Below are positions 9,880 to 21,088 of a DNA stretch of 64,000 bases, one piece after another. Within the stretch, counting starts at the first letter, position 1. Each line of letters starts with the position of its first letter. This stretch comes from Daphnia carinata (Eukaryota > Arthropoda > Branchiopoda > Diplostraca > Daphniidae), in assembly GCF_022539665.2 (NCBI RefSeq), contig NC_081333.1, positions 6,260,971-6,324,970 of the forward strand, read 5' to 3'. The translations under genes were made by a program, and so were the position numbers. The notes beneath the pieces were generated by a model. It did no database searches. It saw only the letters and a program-made list of their open reading frames with translations, and was not told the origin of the DNA.

Positions 9880-12800
9880 TCATCTCTTTACATCAGATGT
9901 ATCTAGCGAAATTGGATAGCCAATTTCAATAACTTGCGCACCATTAACGTTGGAACACATTTCAAGACAAATTCCAAATGGCATTTTTTTCCCTCGGGTA
10001 TTTGCCAGAACTGCTAATGCTTCGCGACTTCGGACGGCAGTGTTTTGATCAACACACACCATCTGACATCGGAAACATGGACCGACATTCTATTGCAAAT
10101 CAACGGAGATGAACGTCTCAACTAAATATTGTTATCATATTACGCTTCGTTACCTGAAAAACAAAGGGCCCTATTTTTACTTTTTCCAAACCATCTTCTT
10201 CAAAAGCATTTGCACTCTGTACAACGAAATTGCCTCGAAATCTAGTCAGGTATTCTTCCTAAAGAAGGTAAACTTAAGTGGATAATTATTCGCCTAATTT
10301 AAAATACATGGTATAGCTACCGTTAAAGACAATTCCAAATCCGTACTTTTAAGCTGCTCCTTCAAACTATTCACGCTGCTATAATTAAGTAGCAAAAAGG
10401 GAGAATTATTCACCAGTGATGAATCTAAAATTGAACAGCGCAACAGTTTCAGAGCAGGTCGGCCGATCACCTTCGTGACACAAAAAAATTTCATTACTGG
10501 TATAACCCTTTCTTAATAACTATGCAAACTACTTCGCTCAGCCACTGATTGACCGCAGATTCGCACTGAGCTAACTGGACGACTTTTCCGCATATCTTCC
10601 TGAGATTTGCTCCATTGTCGCCGTCCAAGAACGTATAATGGTCGTTGATATCCATGCTGATTGACAATTCCGTGCCATGGTATTGTAAAATAAGTTTGTT
10701 TCGTTCTAAATCGATGCTTGGTCGAATCAAACTTTAAAATATTGAAGAATAAAGCCATTATCATTATAGTAAATTTTATGTTATGAAAGATTCACCAGAG
10801 TTTTGGCTCGCGCTTTTGTGTCAAAGCTATGCCGGCATCATTTACGATAACCCAGTGTCGGTCATATAATAGCCCAGACTTAGAAATCGGCCATGTTTTT
10901 GGACTGAAACTGCCACATGACTTTATCGGGTAGACGTGAATGCCTACTAATTCAAAATTAGTTCGATTCTGCCGAACGGGATCCAGTAAGGTTTCTGCAA
11001 TGTCATTTCTCGGTGCCGGTGCCATATTATCTGCGAAAATATTTGAAAAACTAAATATTCACGCAGTAAACATTTGAAAGCTAGACCTTGCAAAAAGCAC
11101 TCTCGTAATATAACCACGAACTGCATGACGTCCTTTCTTTGTGACATGTAACCAAACGAAACACGAACTGCGCCAGTTGGCCTTCCGTGAATTAAGTCAT
11201 TTTCATCGCCACATTGATGACCAGACTGTTAAATAGCATCCATATTTATTAACAATTAGAAGAAATTTGTGGTTACCACACACTAATGTAATACGATAGC
11301 AACTGTATTGCATAGGAAAATCTTACCATATAATGGGAACATAAATCCTCTTCTGATAATTTAAGAAATCGTTGGCAAGCGGCAGGACTGCAGAAGCAAC
11401 CTATTCTCACGTGAACATCGTACAAAGTAAGCATTTTTTCGACCTAGAGAAACAAAAACTCATCAATTTCTAAGCTAATTGTGCAATTACCATAAGTTCA
11501 ACATAAGCATATCCAATGTAATCGCCGTTTTCCGCCATCAGATTGAAAGTGACAATGGCACCCTGGCGTTGCCGATCAGTGAATTCCGCGTAGGAATATA
11601 TTTTCACTAAACTTTTTCCGTTCGCATGCTTCAGTTGGCACAGGGAAACATACAACAATTGCCCCAGCCGAAATGTGTGGATAGACACATTATCCATTGT
11701 TGATACAAGATTTTTAAGCTCCCGCATGCCATGGCGGAGTGCGAGTATGGAGAGAAAATTTGCAGTCCCATTTTCAAACCTGTCAATTTTGAAAACATGG
11801 TTGTGATTCATGTTGGTTTAAAAAAACATTTTCTTGGTAGGAGAAGACACAAGAAAAAGTAAGGAATTGAGACCATTTCTTGAGTTAGCGCAAACCACTC
11901 GCTTCGACACGGTAGAATTATCTAAAAAAATTACTTTTCCTGTAGAACATGGCGTGCCACATGAAAGTCGCGAGAAGACGAAACAATTTCCACCGTCCCT
12001 CCGCCAACATACTTTATTGAGCAAAATCAACTGAATAGAAAAAAGCAAATAAAACTACAATTCCGAAGGGTCATTAGAAGTTAGTGATCGTTTCATACCT
12101 TTTTATGTAGGACATGATTAGCACGCTGATGAACGATTAAAGCACCTAAACCTATAGCGTTGAAAAAGAGAAAACGGAAATAAAAACGTTAATAGTTTGT
12201 CAGTCGTGAAAATGTCTTGTTTCTGTGTTTGCCTTTGTCGTACACAACAGGAACTCACCTGTTGGATAACGAAACATCTTGTAAAAAGATATTGCTACCA
12301 TATCTGGTTGCCAAACAGAGAGATCTAGCTGATTGGTGCCTACATAAGAGGCGGCATCCAAAAGACAAAACCAGGCTTTTTTGCTTTCCTCCTTATTATT
12401 TAGAAGTTCTTTGTTCAAACATAAATCACAGCTGATGTCAGAGAGGGCTCCCTGTTGCGAATATGATATAAGCTCTAAAGGATATTTGAAGCCACTGAAA
12501 TTGCATTGCGCTGGGAAGACGAACAATGAATTTGATGTCGGCGCCGTTTTTTCGCTTTCTTTCGCAACCTCTGTTTCTACTTCAAAAAATAAACATGAGG
12601 TATAGGGCTTATTTTTAAATGATCCAAAAAGCTTGAAATATCGCTATAATTTTAGTTACCTTTTTTTCCCTGAGAAACTGAAGAAGCAAGATTGGCTTTT
12701 ACGTGTATCTTTTCACGAATAGGATTATGGCTTTCCAAATTAAAATATGTGCTAATGTCGTCAGATGGTAACGCATAACATGGAAAATTTCTTTTAAAAT

Positions 12801-13292
12801 ATTCCCTCATGCCAATAACTGAAGTGTGACTTTCTTTAAGGTATACAAAGGACCCACAGTCATTTGAACGGGATGGCATACTTGAGAACTAAAAACTTTC
12901 AGCCACAAGCCTAAGGCTATCAGTTGCACCTATATTGTTCAATTGTTATTACTAATCTTAAATCTTAAATTCACTTCAATGCTATCTAAATAACCTGATG
13001 TAAATAACAATGTATATTGATTAGGATCTGCTTGAAAGAAACTAAGTAGTTCAATTCTTGTTTGATCAATAATATCAGTTGTTAATCTGCTAGGTGTGTT
13101 ACGACTATGAGGATTCCCAAAACAATTCTGTGTTAATTCTGCAAGTGAATGCTCTATTAATGACTTAGAATACAGTGTGCTCCCGGCATGGTCCAAATAC
13201 AAGCCTAAGAATACAAAAAATCTAATTACACACCATTTGAAAAAGGAGAAAATATTGAGCTTACCTTTCACATGACTCAAGTTGCTATTCAT
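9880..13292 (-). CDS. MOCOS: Molybdenum cofactor sulfurase (MOCOS), one in-frame stop
   Basis: About a dozen short exons on the minus strand read in order through a complete MOCOS architecture. The N-terminal class-V aminotransferase-like sulfurase domain shows LYLDHAGSTLYS, NPHS, FTSGATDSLRLVAESF, SHTSVIGMREYF, FPAQCNFSGFKYPLEL, LDAASYVGTN and the PLP-lysine site FYKMF, then GLGALIV, YVGGGTVE, the cysteine loop GCFCSPAACQ and GRPTGAVRVSFGYMS. The MOSC N-terminal barrel (VGIHVYPIKSCG, LLYDRHWVI) and MOSC C-terminal domain (ENAFEEDG-like FEEDGLEKVKIG, GPCFRCQMVCVDQ) follow. The enzyme sulfurates the molybdenum cofactor of xanthine dehydrogenase and aldehyde oxidase. Two oddities: TAG at 12889-12891 after VAESF, where a Trp fits; and FRYPTG where FGYPTG is usual. 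The 5' end abuts a possible LTR (13304), so the true start exon may be cut off. All other splice joins checked keep frame. Confidence 0.85.
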
Positions 13293-13303
13293 ATACTCCC
13301 AGA

Positions 13304-13859
13304 TGTAAGGAACGGCCAACCGTACTCCTTACCTTCCCCTCTCGTTCCCACGCTTGCAACCCTTTTCCCCCCTCTTCCGCCAACAGGTCATCTGCCGATG
13401 GCTCTGGCCTTCAAACTTGCCAATTCTTCACATAGGTGTTACATTTACACGCAGAATATTTATTCCCGTTGGGACACCTAATCCTAAACGACCTTGCTTC
13501 TCCGTATAAATGTTGCCCTTTTTCCAGATTGTCAGGCAGTGTGTTTTAAGCTTTGAGTCAGTCTACTTCTAGCCACCAGGCAGTCCACTTTTAGTAATTC
13601 TTCAGTGCAGTCTACTTCCAGTTGTCATCACAGTAGTGTACTTTTAACTTTCAAGCCGTGTGTTTCTAGCTTTTGGTAGCTCAGCTTCAGTCCAATTTCA
13701 AGTGCCATCACAGGCAGTCTACCTTTTAACCTTCCGTAAGTCTTCAGTCTTCACAAACACTTGTACCACAGTGCAACAATACAACGCATCATCACGCATC
13801 ACTATTCCCAATCTAATAATTATATGTAAGGAACAACCGACATTTTTTCGAACCTTACA
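13304..13859. mobile_element. Possible solo LTR, 556 bp
   Basis: The interval begins TGTAAGG and ends CCTTACA, a 7-bp terminal inverted repeat of LTR form. TGTAAGGAAC recurs internally at 13824. The interior holds degenerate copies of a CAGTCTACTTTTAG-like word (13540-13740). No matching 5-bp target duplication was found (CCAGA left, CAGGC right), so the boundaries are uncertain. It lies directly upstream of the first visible MOCOS exon. Confidence 0.35.
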
Positions 13860-14767
13860 CAGGCCTCTTCCTCATAGATATCTGTCTCCATTTTAGGGTT
13901 TTAAACCAGCTCTAGCGTTGAATAGATCCGAAGCAGTTGAAGAATGTTTGCTACACTGATATGGGATATGACCATTCACTCACCAAAAGATTGTATAGCT
14001 TTCCCGTTCGTTTGGTTCCTGATTCACCTACACATGCAACAGGTGAAATACTTCAGTTAAATCGAATTCCATTTGTTGACAAACAGGCCCCAAATATGAA
14101 AGGGCGGACAATCCGACTAAAATGTGAAACTTTCTGCGGAATGGAGATGCCTAGTTTCATAGTGAAACTGGTAACTTGAGACCCGACCAAAGGATGGGAA
14201 TCTTAGATTCGTAATCCTAATTCTTGCCACCTCACGAAAACATAGGCAAGGCTATCAGGGAAGTCAGAAGGCTATCGCAACAAAGCCACCCTGATTAAAC
14301 TCACGTTATGGCTGCGCATCGGCCCAGCAGTTGTAGCTATTCGTCGACTCAACAATCTTTTGCTCGTCGGCCGCTTGCTGTATCAGTCCGCAGACTATCC
14401 CACTGCATTTGTCAGTCGGTCCACCTGGTAAAGCTATCCGTCGATCCACCCGGTGAAGCTGTTCGTCGTTCCTATCACTGTTTTTGTCCGTCGAAATTTT
14501 CGCTACACCTGCCCCTTGACCCACAACTTTTGACGATTTTCAGATATTTAATCACTAAATTTGACGACTTCCCCCGTGTTTTGGGTAAAAAAACAAATTA
14601 GCTCTACATTAATAACTATGATTTATCTAAGACCAGAGAGCAGTACACGCTGAGTACAAGCTTATGGCGAAACCTTAGGATCTCGAAACAAAGTATCCCA
14701 CTGTTACCAAATAATGCAACCACAATAAAAGTGAAGTTTTGAACCAAATGATGTCATAACTTATTAT
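13860..14767. other. Spacer with degenerate CCGTCG-type repeats
   Basis: No gene was recognised. The stretch 14310-14510 holds irregular copies of a word like GTCCGTCGATCCACC, reminiscent in reverse complement of the GACGGGCAG words in the Helitron-like element at 25.8-26.9 kb. The remainder is unremarkable. Confidence 0.4.
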
Positions 14768-17354
14768 TTATTCGGCGTCCAAGACGCAAGCACTGAGAAC
14801 ATTCAGAATATCTTTTACCAGTGTTTTGGCAACCCAAAAGCTTGAAGTAGTATTGCCAGAAACTAGAGACATTTTATTCACGCTTTCGGTGAATTCTAGA
14901 AATAAGGCATCTACTACTTTCTTACCAAATACTTTTATTTGATATTTATCTGGTATAATTTCTAAAATAGAAAATCCCTTTCTCGACAGCTGGGAATCGT
15001 CACGTGAAAGCAGCGTCAGTGCTATTTGAGCATTCCAGCTAAAGCCCTCTTCGCTGTAAAATAGATTTCCATCCTTACAGAACTGCTTGAGAAGAGCAAT
15101 CCGGTTAGGAACAAAACGGAGTGTATGGACGGGGAACAAATCAAACAGAAGATTGATTCCGAATTCAATCACATTATGAGGATTTTTTTTGGTTATAAAT
15201 CCATATTCTAAAAACAATTTTTGGTTATCGTGTGGCCCATAGTTGATGAACACTTGCTGATGTTTCTTTATCTTTTGACTCGAGCGTATTTTGTAGCACT
15301 GGCTGTTTTTTTTAAAACGAGCTTCGACGACCACATGCGGATCGTGATTAAACATGTCCAAGTACGGTGCTAGAGCCATGTTATTCTCCAGTCCGTCCAC
15401 GTTAAATGTATCCGAATCTTGATAAAAAACTGCTCTTGTATTGACACAATACCAAGCCCATTGAAAACTTTCCAATGTCAAGTTTGGACCAAAATTTTTT
15501 TCCCAGATTACCAAAAGGGTTTCATACTTTTCCACAACATAACTTTGGTTGCATATAATTTTATCTCGAAGAACTTTGGGTAAAACAGCCACTTCTTGGC
15601 TCTCACATAATCCTCCAACTGAAAAACTCTTTGACAGAGTAGAAAGGTAGTGTAACGAAGCCAAATAGACATCTTCAACATATATTTCTTCTCGATGTCT
15701 TTATTACTCATCAAGGGTGAACATATTAATTGCACCGCAACATACGCAGCGCGGGTGACCTAGATGAACACCTGCAAGATGATTCACGCAGGCGATACGT
15801 CATCAATATCACGCCATATTGAACGCGTCTTTTAATTGGTCAACCGCGTGCAGCCTACAAGCTCCTCCCAATCACGCCACTTTGCAATATGCAAAGTTCC
15901 GTGGTTAACCCAGCATCTGAGGAAGATCAGACTAGAACTTGCAGCCGATTCGAGTAGTTGCCTGAAAGCATTTCTATTATTTTATTAATGTTATGCTTGA
16001 ATTTGTGCCTTTTACTTGACATTTTATTCGCCGAGTCAGTCCAGTAAAATTGTTTAGACTTAGAATTATTCGCGGTGATTCGACTGTCTAGTTCCATTTG
16101 TTTTGAACTATTGTTTGTGTATCGCTCTCGTGGAAGTTGCGTATCACGCCCGCCTTGTGTCGTTTTTCTTCTCGTTCTCTATACGTGTGATCACGGTAAG
16201 ACCCAATTATATTTGTTTCTTTTAACTTGTTTCTTGAATGTTTCTTCTTCTTCTTTGTTCTTTGTCTTTTTAACTCTTATGTCTTAGCTGATATAATACA
16301 TACATCATTGTGGGTAAAACGCCTCGAGTTCAATTTACATTTATTTGTCTTAATCCGTAAAGTCCATATTCCCACACGGGAAGATGCTTTACAGTAGGAA
16401 GAATACAATCCATTTATTTTTGAAATCAAAATGAAGAAAGTTAAACATTCCGCTGTTGTCATCTTGAAATTTTGCAAAGCAGGGATTTGTGAAATAACGT
16501 TTGCTTGGTAGCCGGTGAAATAGGGCTGAAAATTTCCAGTCCTATTTCTACCGGTGAAACAGGACTGGGAGAGATAGTACTGACTTTTAAAAACTTTTAG
16601 GACAGTCCTATTTCTCCATGGCATCAGTCCTATTTCTCCTCGGCATCAGTCCTATTTCTCCTCAGAAATAGTTCTATTTCATTTACCTTGTTCCAAAGGG
16701 AACGATGAGCCTCCAATCCGGTAGGCAATGTATTGCATAAGAGCGCCGGCTTATATCCATTTCTCTTTTTCAAAAACTGATGGCGTTTACTCATTATTTA
16801 AATGGTTTACAAATGTTTTATCTCTTATCCTATTTTTAATTTAAATTACAGGAGAACATGAACTATATTGTATTTAATAGAGTTCATTTAACAAACTACT
16901 ATTACCCGTACTACAGAAATATTTATTACTTATATCGCACATTATGTGGTCATAACCAACTTTTCCAACTGAACTAATGTTTTACTATTTCATACATCTT
17001 TCGTTATATACAGCTCTTACATATTCTGATTTTGCTCTAATAATATTTTATTAAATGAACTCTATTAGATTCAAAATAATGCTCCCAGTCCCCGTTTGCT
17101 TTAGTAATAAGAAGATTTTTAGGGATTCTTACTATGAGGCTATTTGGAGCTAAGTTGGACATGGCCATGAGGCCACGTCCAGTGTCACTAAACACACCTG
17201 GTTTTGTTTTTAAGCAATCTTTTGAAGCAGCGTTCCACCTATTTGCACTCATCCATTTGCACAATTCAACGAATTCCGGATTTGAGTCGATTACAACAGG
17301 GCGAAAACATTGACTTTCTATCCGCCGTTTACCAATTCTGGATGTTCGTCCCAT
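14768..17354 (-). CDS. SETD4: SET-domain lysine methyltransferase SETD4-like, split by insertions
   Basis: Exon 1 (17354 to about 17075) reads MGRTSRIGKRR, then DTGRGLMAMSNLAPNSLIVRIP and NLLIT, the start of the SET domain. The main exon (15698-14768), after an AG acceptor, holds the rest: a WAWYCVNTRAVF core, the LAPYLDMFNHDP catalytic motif, VFINYGPHDNQKLFLEYGF (the SET-core Tyr region) and the Rubisco-methyltransferase-type C-terminal substrate domain to the TAA at 14768-14770. SETD4 proteins methylate protein lysines, with histone and cytosolic targets reported. About 25 residues expected between the parts (an L-L-A-L-C-T-F-like helix) were not found. The 1.3-kb intron contains an LTR-related segment and a small inverted-repeat insertion that invades the 3' end of exon 1, so the locus may be crippled. 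Confidence 0.75.
16187..16393 (-). mobile_element. LTR fragment related to the LTR at 1524-2294
   Basis: About 207 bp match 2085-2294, including CACGGTAAGACCC, TCATTGTGGGTAAAACGCCTCGAGTT and CCCACACGGGAAGATGCTTTACA broken by small differences. This is the outer (U3) end of that LTR. The sequence further left (15750-16186) does not match, so this is either a partial LTR or a diverged family. It sits in the SETD4 intron. Confidence 0.6.
16545..16685. repeat. Tandem CAGTCCTATTTCTCC words
   Basis: Three direct copies of CAGTCCTATTTCTCC at about 20-bp spacing (16612-16665) are preceded by partial and inverted versions (GGTGAAACAGGACTGGGAG). The same word family occurs at 29117-29206 and 35508-35697. 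Confidence 0.75.
16875..17067. mobile_element. Small TIR insertion (MITE-like), 193 bp
   Basis: A perfect 17-bp inverted repeat, TAATAGAGTTCATTTAA at 16875-16891 and its complement at 17051-17067, bounds AT-rich DNA. The right repeat lies at the 3' end of SETD4 exon 1. No target duplication could be fixed. Confidence 0.45.
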
Positions 17355-17840
17355 GTTTTCATTGAAAAAAGTTTCAAGTCACTAAAGCAGTAAAGCTTGT
17401 CCCACAGTATGTCATCATCTTGTCGGCGGTGCCAAACTTTATTTATTTTTATTTTCACCTTTTTAAAGACTAATGTTCAACTAGACACAGTGTTTCCACT
17501 TTCCGCAAAAAGGTATCCCTAGAACGTTGCCTACAAATCCCTATTTAAAAAAAAAAATCCTCAGAAAAATCCCTGTTACTTTCTGAAAAGCGCACCGTTC
17601 ACCATTGTCCGCTTGGTGGCTCTTATTGAGGAACATTTTACTTTTGAAGTTGCATAGAAGCGCCAAAAGCAACAGCGGTTGTGCCAAAAATCTCAAAATC
17701 CCGAGAAATCCCCAGAAAATTAAATAGGCCCTGGACAATCCCTGAAACCCTAGATTTCCAAAACTGCACCCTAGGTTCCAAAAATTTTCCTTAAATCCCC
17801 CCTAAATAGGGTTATATCCCTAGAAATGGAATGGCTGACT
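17355..17840. other. Intergenic spacer with AATCCC-type words
   Basis: No gene was seen. The right half carries irregular repeats of a TCCCTAGAAA / AAATCCCC-type word (17530-17825). The left part is the presumed SETD4 upstream region. Confidence 0.4.
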
Positions 17841-18315
17841 CATGGCCTACTATAATAAACGGCCAGCAAGCGCGCAATACCCCCTGCGCCTAAAACTAAA
17901 TTGCCAGAGGGGCTTAATACCCCAAACCGAGCTCCACTTTCCACTGTTTGGTAACTAATACAGAATCGAAATTAGTGGAAAAAACAGTGGAAAGTGGAAC
18001 TAGCGCCGCGCGTGGCCAGCTACCGTTACGAAAGGAGAAACAAGAAATAATTGTTATGGTATCGAACACGGGTCTCCCGCATTGCAATAGAGTGTTCTAT
18101 CCCATAGACCATTGTGTTTATACGAACATTATGACCGGGCCACTAGTAGATCTGCTCCTTTGCCATTCAGTGGCAAAAGTCGAGGAAATCGGAATGGGTG
18201 GAATGCAGCTGCGGTAGGTGGAATTCGATTTGGGGTATTAGGCCCCTCTGGCAATTTTAGTTTTAGGCGCAGGGGGTATTGCATGCTTACTGGCCGTTTA
18301 TTATAGTAGGCCATG
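17841..18315. mobile_element. TIR element E1, 475 bp, with internal tRNA-like module
   Basis: Terminal inverted repeats of about 85 bp start CATGGCCTACTATAATAAAC and include GCAATACCCCCTGCGCC and GGGGCTTAATACCCC; the right end mirrors them. A second, inner inverted pair (CCACTTTCCACTGTTT / AACAGTGGAAAGTGG) follows. The middle (about 18058-18120, read on the minus strand) resembles a tRNA: a GGTCTATGGGATAGAACAC D-arm-like stretch and a GGGAGACCCGTGTTCGATAC B-box-like stretch. A half copy in the opposite orientation lies at 40090-40350. It directly abuts the palindrome that starts at 18316. No transposase is present. Confidence 0.7.
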
Positions 18316-18658
18316 CTGAGAACAAAGGGTGACGCTTTGCTTAAACGTTGCCAATTTGCGAAAGTCGCGTAGTTACCAATTTTAAAAAATTTGTCTCCCC
18401 CCTTTTTTATTTTGAAATATTATTTGTATGAATATTACTACCGTCAAGTAGAACAAAACAAGCATTTTTAACTGTTTTTTATTTGCCAAATTTGCATCTA
18501 AATCTCTTAAACAATAAATATTGCAGGATGAATTATAAAGTTTTAAATTTATATTCTTCTCTTGCCGGGATTAGTATGCCGTAACAAACCTATTCAAAAT
18601 TAACATAGTTAAATTAGAATTTTAGATGAAAAACTTATTCATGTTACTTTACTTACCT

Positions 18659-18904
18659 TTACTCGTCTTCGAAATTTGCAGCGGAGTATCCTTTTTGGTC
18701 CTTGGCTGGACAGATTTTAATAAGATGATTTTTTGCATAGTAGACGCTACAGAATGCGTAAAATGTACGTTCGGTATAAGACGATGTTTCGTTGGTGCCG
18801 TTCAGAATGCCATAACCTGGACCTTCGAAAATAATTTGGATTGACACTTCAGCCACATAATTTCCGGCGAAGAAAATCACGAGGGTAATGAGGAATGACT
18901 TCAT
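18659..18904 (-). CDS. Small putative secreted peptide, left palindrome arm
   Basis: An 81-residue ORF begins MKSFLITLVIFFAGNYVAEV, a good signal-peptide shape (Lys then a hydrophobic run), followed by a short polar domain with two Cys. Its stop TAA falls at a GAGTAAAGGTAAG context that could also be a splice donor, so it may be the first exon of a larger gene. No family was recognised. An identical copy lies at 22341-22586. Confidence 0.35.
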   Translation of the reverse strand: MKSFLITLVIFFAGNYVAEVSIQIIFEGPGYGILNGTNETSSYTERTFYAFCSVYYAKNHLIKICPAKDQKGYSAANFEDE

Positions 18905-19101
18905 TTTACAATAGGCTACTGCGAACGCCCGTCAGATTTTCATTCCTTCTATGATAGCAACGCATCATTCCCTTCCGTGTGTTGTCCGCAGTTCGGACCA
19001 TCTGTCCCCTACAGATGGGTCAACGTATTTTCGCTAACTGTTCGTATTTCCAAATAGTAATGAGGCGCGTGAAACAATCACTGGGCAACCTTGCGCAATA
19101 T

Positions 19102-20158
19102 CTACAAATATTTATCTTTCTGAAAATTGCAGTCGTTTAAAATTTTAAGCCTATTTGCGTTATACCTGTTAATGATGGCGATGGCGTTTGGTAAAGAAGC
19201 ATAAGATTTTGAAGCGTCCCCAGAAGTGTACGGTTTCCCAATTTTATTGAGCATATCTTCAGTGTGATTGACGAACTCGGCCAAAGAGCTGTGATAGCCA
19301 TTTTTACTTAGCAGAATTTGTTCAGTGGCATGGAAGTGATAGAGATTCACCAGTAATTCATCTATGGGCTCCTTCTCGACCATCAGAATATAATGATTTT
19401 TTTAGAGTGCGCTCGAGCATTTGAATGAACAGACGCCCAGTGAATTTGTGGCATATCGTACCGGATAACCAGATGGCAAGCTGGAACGTCAATACTATCC
19501 TCTAGAACGCTCGTGGCTACGAGAATATTACAATAGTGACTACGAAAACGTTTCATAACGTCTTCCTGCTTCCGATTTTCCCTTTCTATTTCCTTAACGG
19601 TCATGCCTACAACCCGATCAACGGTATACAGAGGACTTAGATGCGCTAACTGAGGGGCGCATCGACTTAATCCTAGACAACAATAAATTAAAATATTTAA
19701 TCTAACAAGATAATGTAACATCATCTTTTGCTTACCTTTAATATATGATAGAGTAGTTTGGCTGTAGTGCGCCTCTCAGTGAAAATCATTCAACATAGCT
19801 GATAAGCGTCTTCTCGAGTTCGGTGATGACGTGCAGGGAAATCAGGATGACTGCGACGACTTATGTGACCCCTGACCCGACTGAGTTGTTGGCCGACGCA
19901 CAAAGGACGGGCCACACTCAGGTAACTCTACGGGCTGTAATGTTTCCGTAAAATATGTTTGAACTTGATCAGCGATATCGTCAGCATGAACTAATACGGT
20001 GGAATCGGTTGGCTCTGATGTGTCGTTAATTCCGGGCATTTTTGAAGTTATTGGCGGTCGATAAATACAGAGTATGTCCAAAAGGCGAAGAACTTTAGGG
20101 TAGCTATTCTACGTTCATATTCGGAGTATCGCTGAAATTCTTCTTCGCACAATGACCT
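19102..20158 (-). pseudogene. Dicer helicase fragment, left arm
   Basis: Exon pieces read, in order, EEFQRYSEYERR, then YPKVLRLLDILCIYRPP after a frame change, then VELPECGPSFVRRP, then after an intron the helicase C-terminal domain: LAHLSPLYTVDRVVGMT, EIERENRKQEDVMKRFRS, NILVATSVLEDSIDVPAC and LVIRYDMPQ. This is the helicase-C region of Dicer, which processes dsRNA to small RNAs. Motif VI, normally Q-x-x-GRAR, reads HSNARAHSKK, losing the arginine finger. A one-base shift near 19383 separates the next block (MVEKEPIDELLVNLYHF). RNase III, PAZ and the N-terminal helicase are absent. It is a dead fragment duplicated at 21089-22143. Confidence 0.8.
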
Positions 20159-20488
20159 ACAAAATGGAATATAAAGAATGAAAAATATTTTGATATCATT
20201 ACCATTAGAAATCCAACCGCATTTCAAGTAAAACTGTGAAGACTAAGCACAGAAGAAGATAGTGTCTTTTATAAACTGCTTTGGTTTTTAATTTTTCCAA
20301 TGAATGAGGTAAACCAGAGCAACAGCACCGTCTGGATTTACGAACGGGTGACACGTTTACACCAAGAGATACTGAGGTTTTCGATTTTTCTATCCTTAAA
20401 ACATAGTTTTTCCTCTGTTAAACCACAGTTCACTCATAGTTGTCTGTCAAATTATGTGATATTTATTATTGTCTTCATAATTTTGTAG

Positions 20489-20604
20489 GTGGAACGTTTT
20501 GAATCTGCTAAATCCAAAAACACCATTGCATGTTCAAAAGCAGATTTGGAGGAGATGTTTGTTGCTGTAATGTTAATTCCTGCGAAAGCTTGTGAAGTTT
20601 GCAG
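20489..20604 (+). other. Possible single exon in palindrome spacer
   Basis: Between a TTTTGTAG acceptor and a GCAG/GTATGT donor lies an open 116-bp stretch reading VERFESAKSKNTIACSKADL and on to ACEVCR. It looks like a bona fide exon remnant of an unrecognised protein. It is present once, not in the arms. Confidence 0.35.
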
Positions 20605-21088
20605 GTATGTTTTTGTATTATTCCCAGTATTCTAAGGTATCTTTCTGATGATCTATTTAATCAGTTCACCCAACAACTCAAGAGGTTTTTCCTCAGTATA
20701 ATACCTTACAGCAACAGTTAAATTCGCACTTCAACGATCTACCTACTTTACGTTTATGTTAGTGGTTGTTGCTATTAGTAATATTGTTTTGCTTTTGTAG
20801 CAGGTTTTGATTTTCTTTCTTTGTACTTATTTGTTTTCATTATAGAAAAAATTTATCCCCATCACGGCTGCAATTCAGAACTATTTCATTATCTTAGGCC
20901 CTTGGGGGAGCAGACGGTGCTGTTGCTCTGGTTTACCTCATTCATTGGAAAAATTTAAAACCAAAGCAGTTGATAAAAGACACTATCTTCTTCTGTGCTT
21001 AGTCTTCACAGTTTTACTTGAAATGCGGTTGGATTTCTAATGGTAGTGATATCAAAATATTTTTCATTCTTTATATTCCATTTTGTAG

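Noticed and set aside
13304-13859. Firm solo LTR with target duplication
   Set aside because: TG...CA ends are good but the flanking 5-mers differ, so only a low-confidence call was kept.
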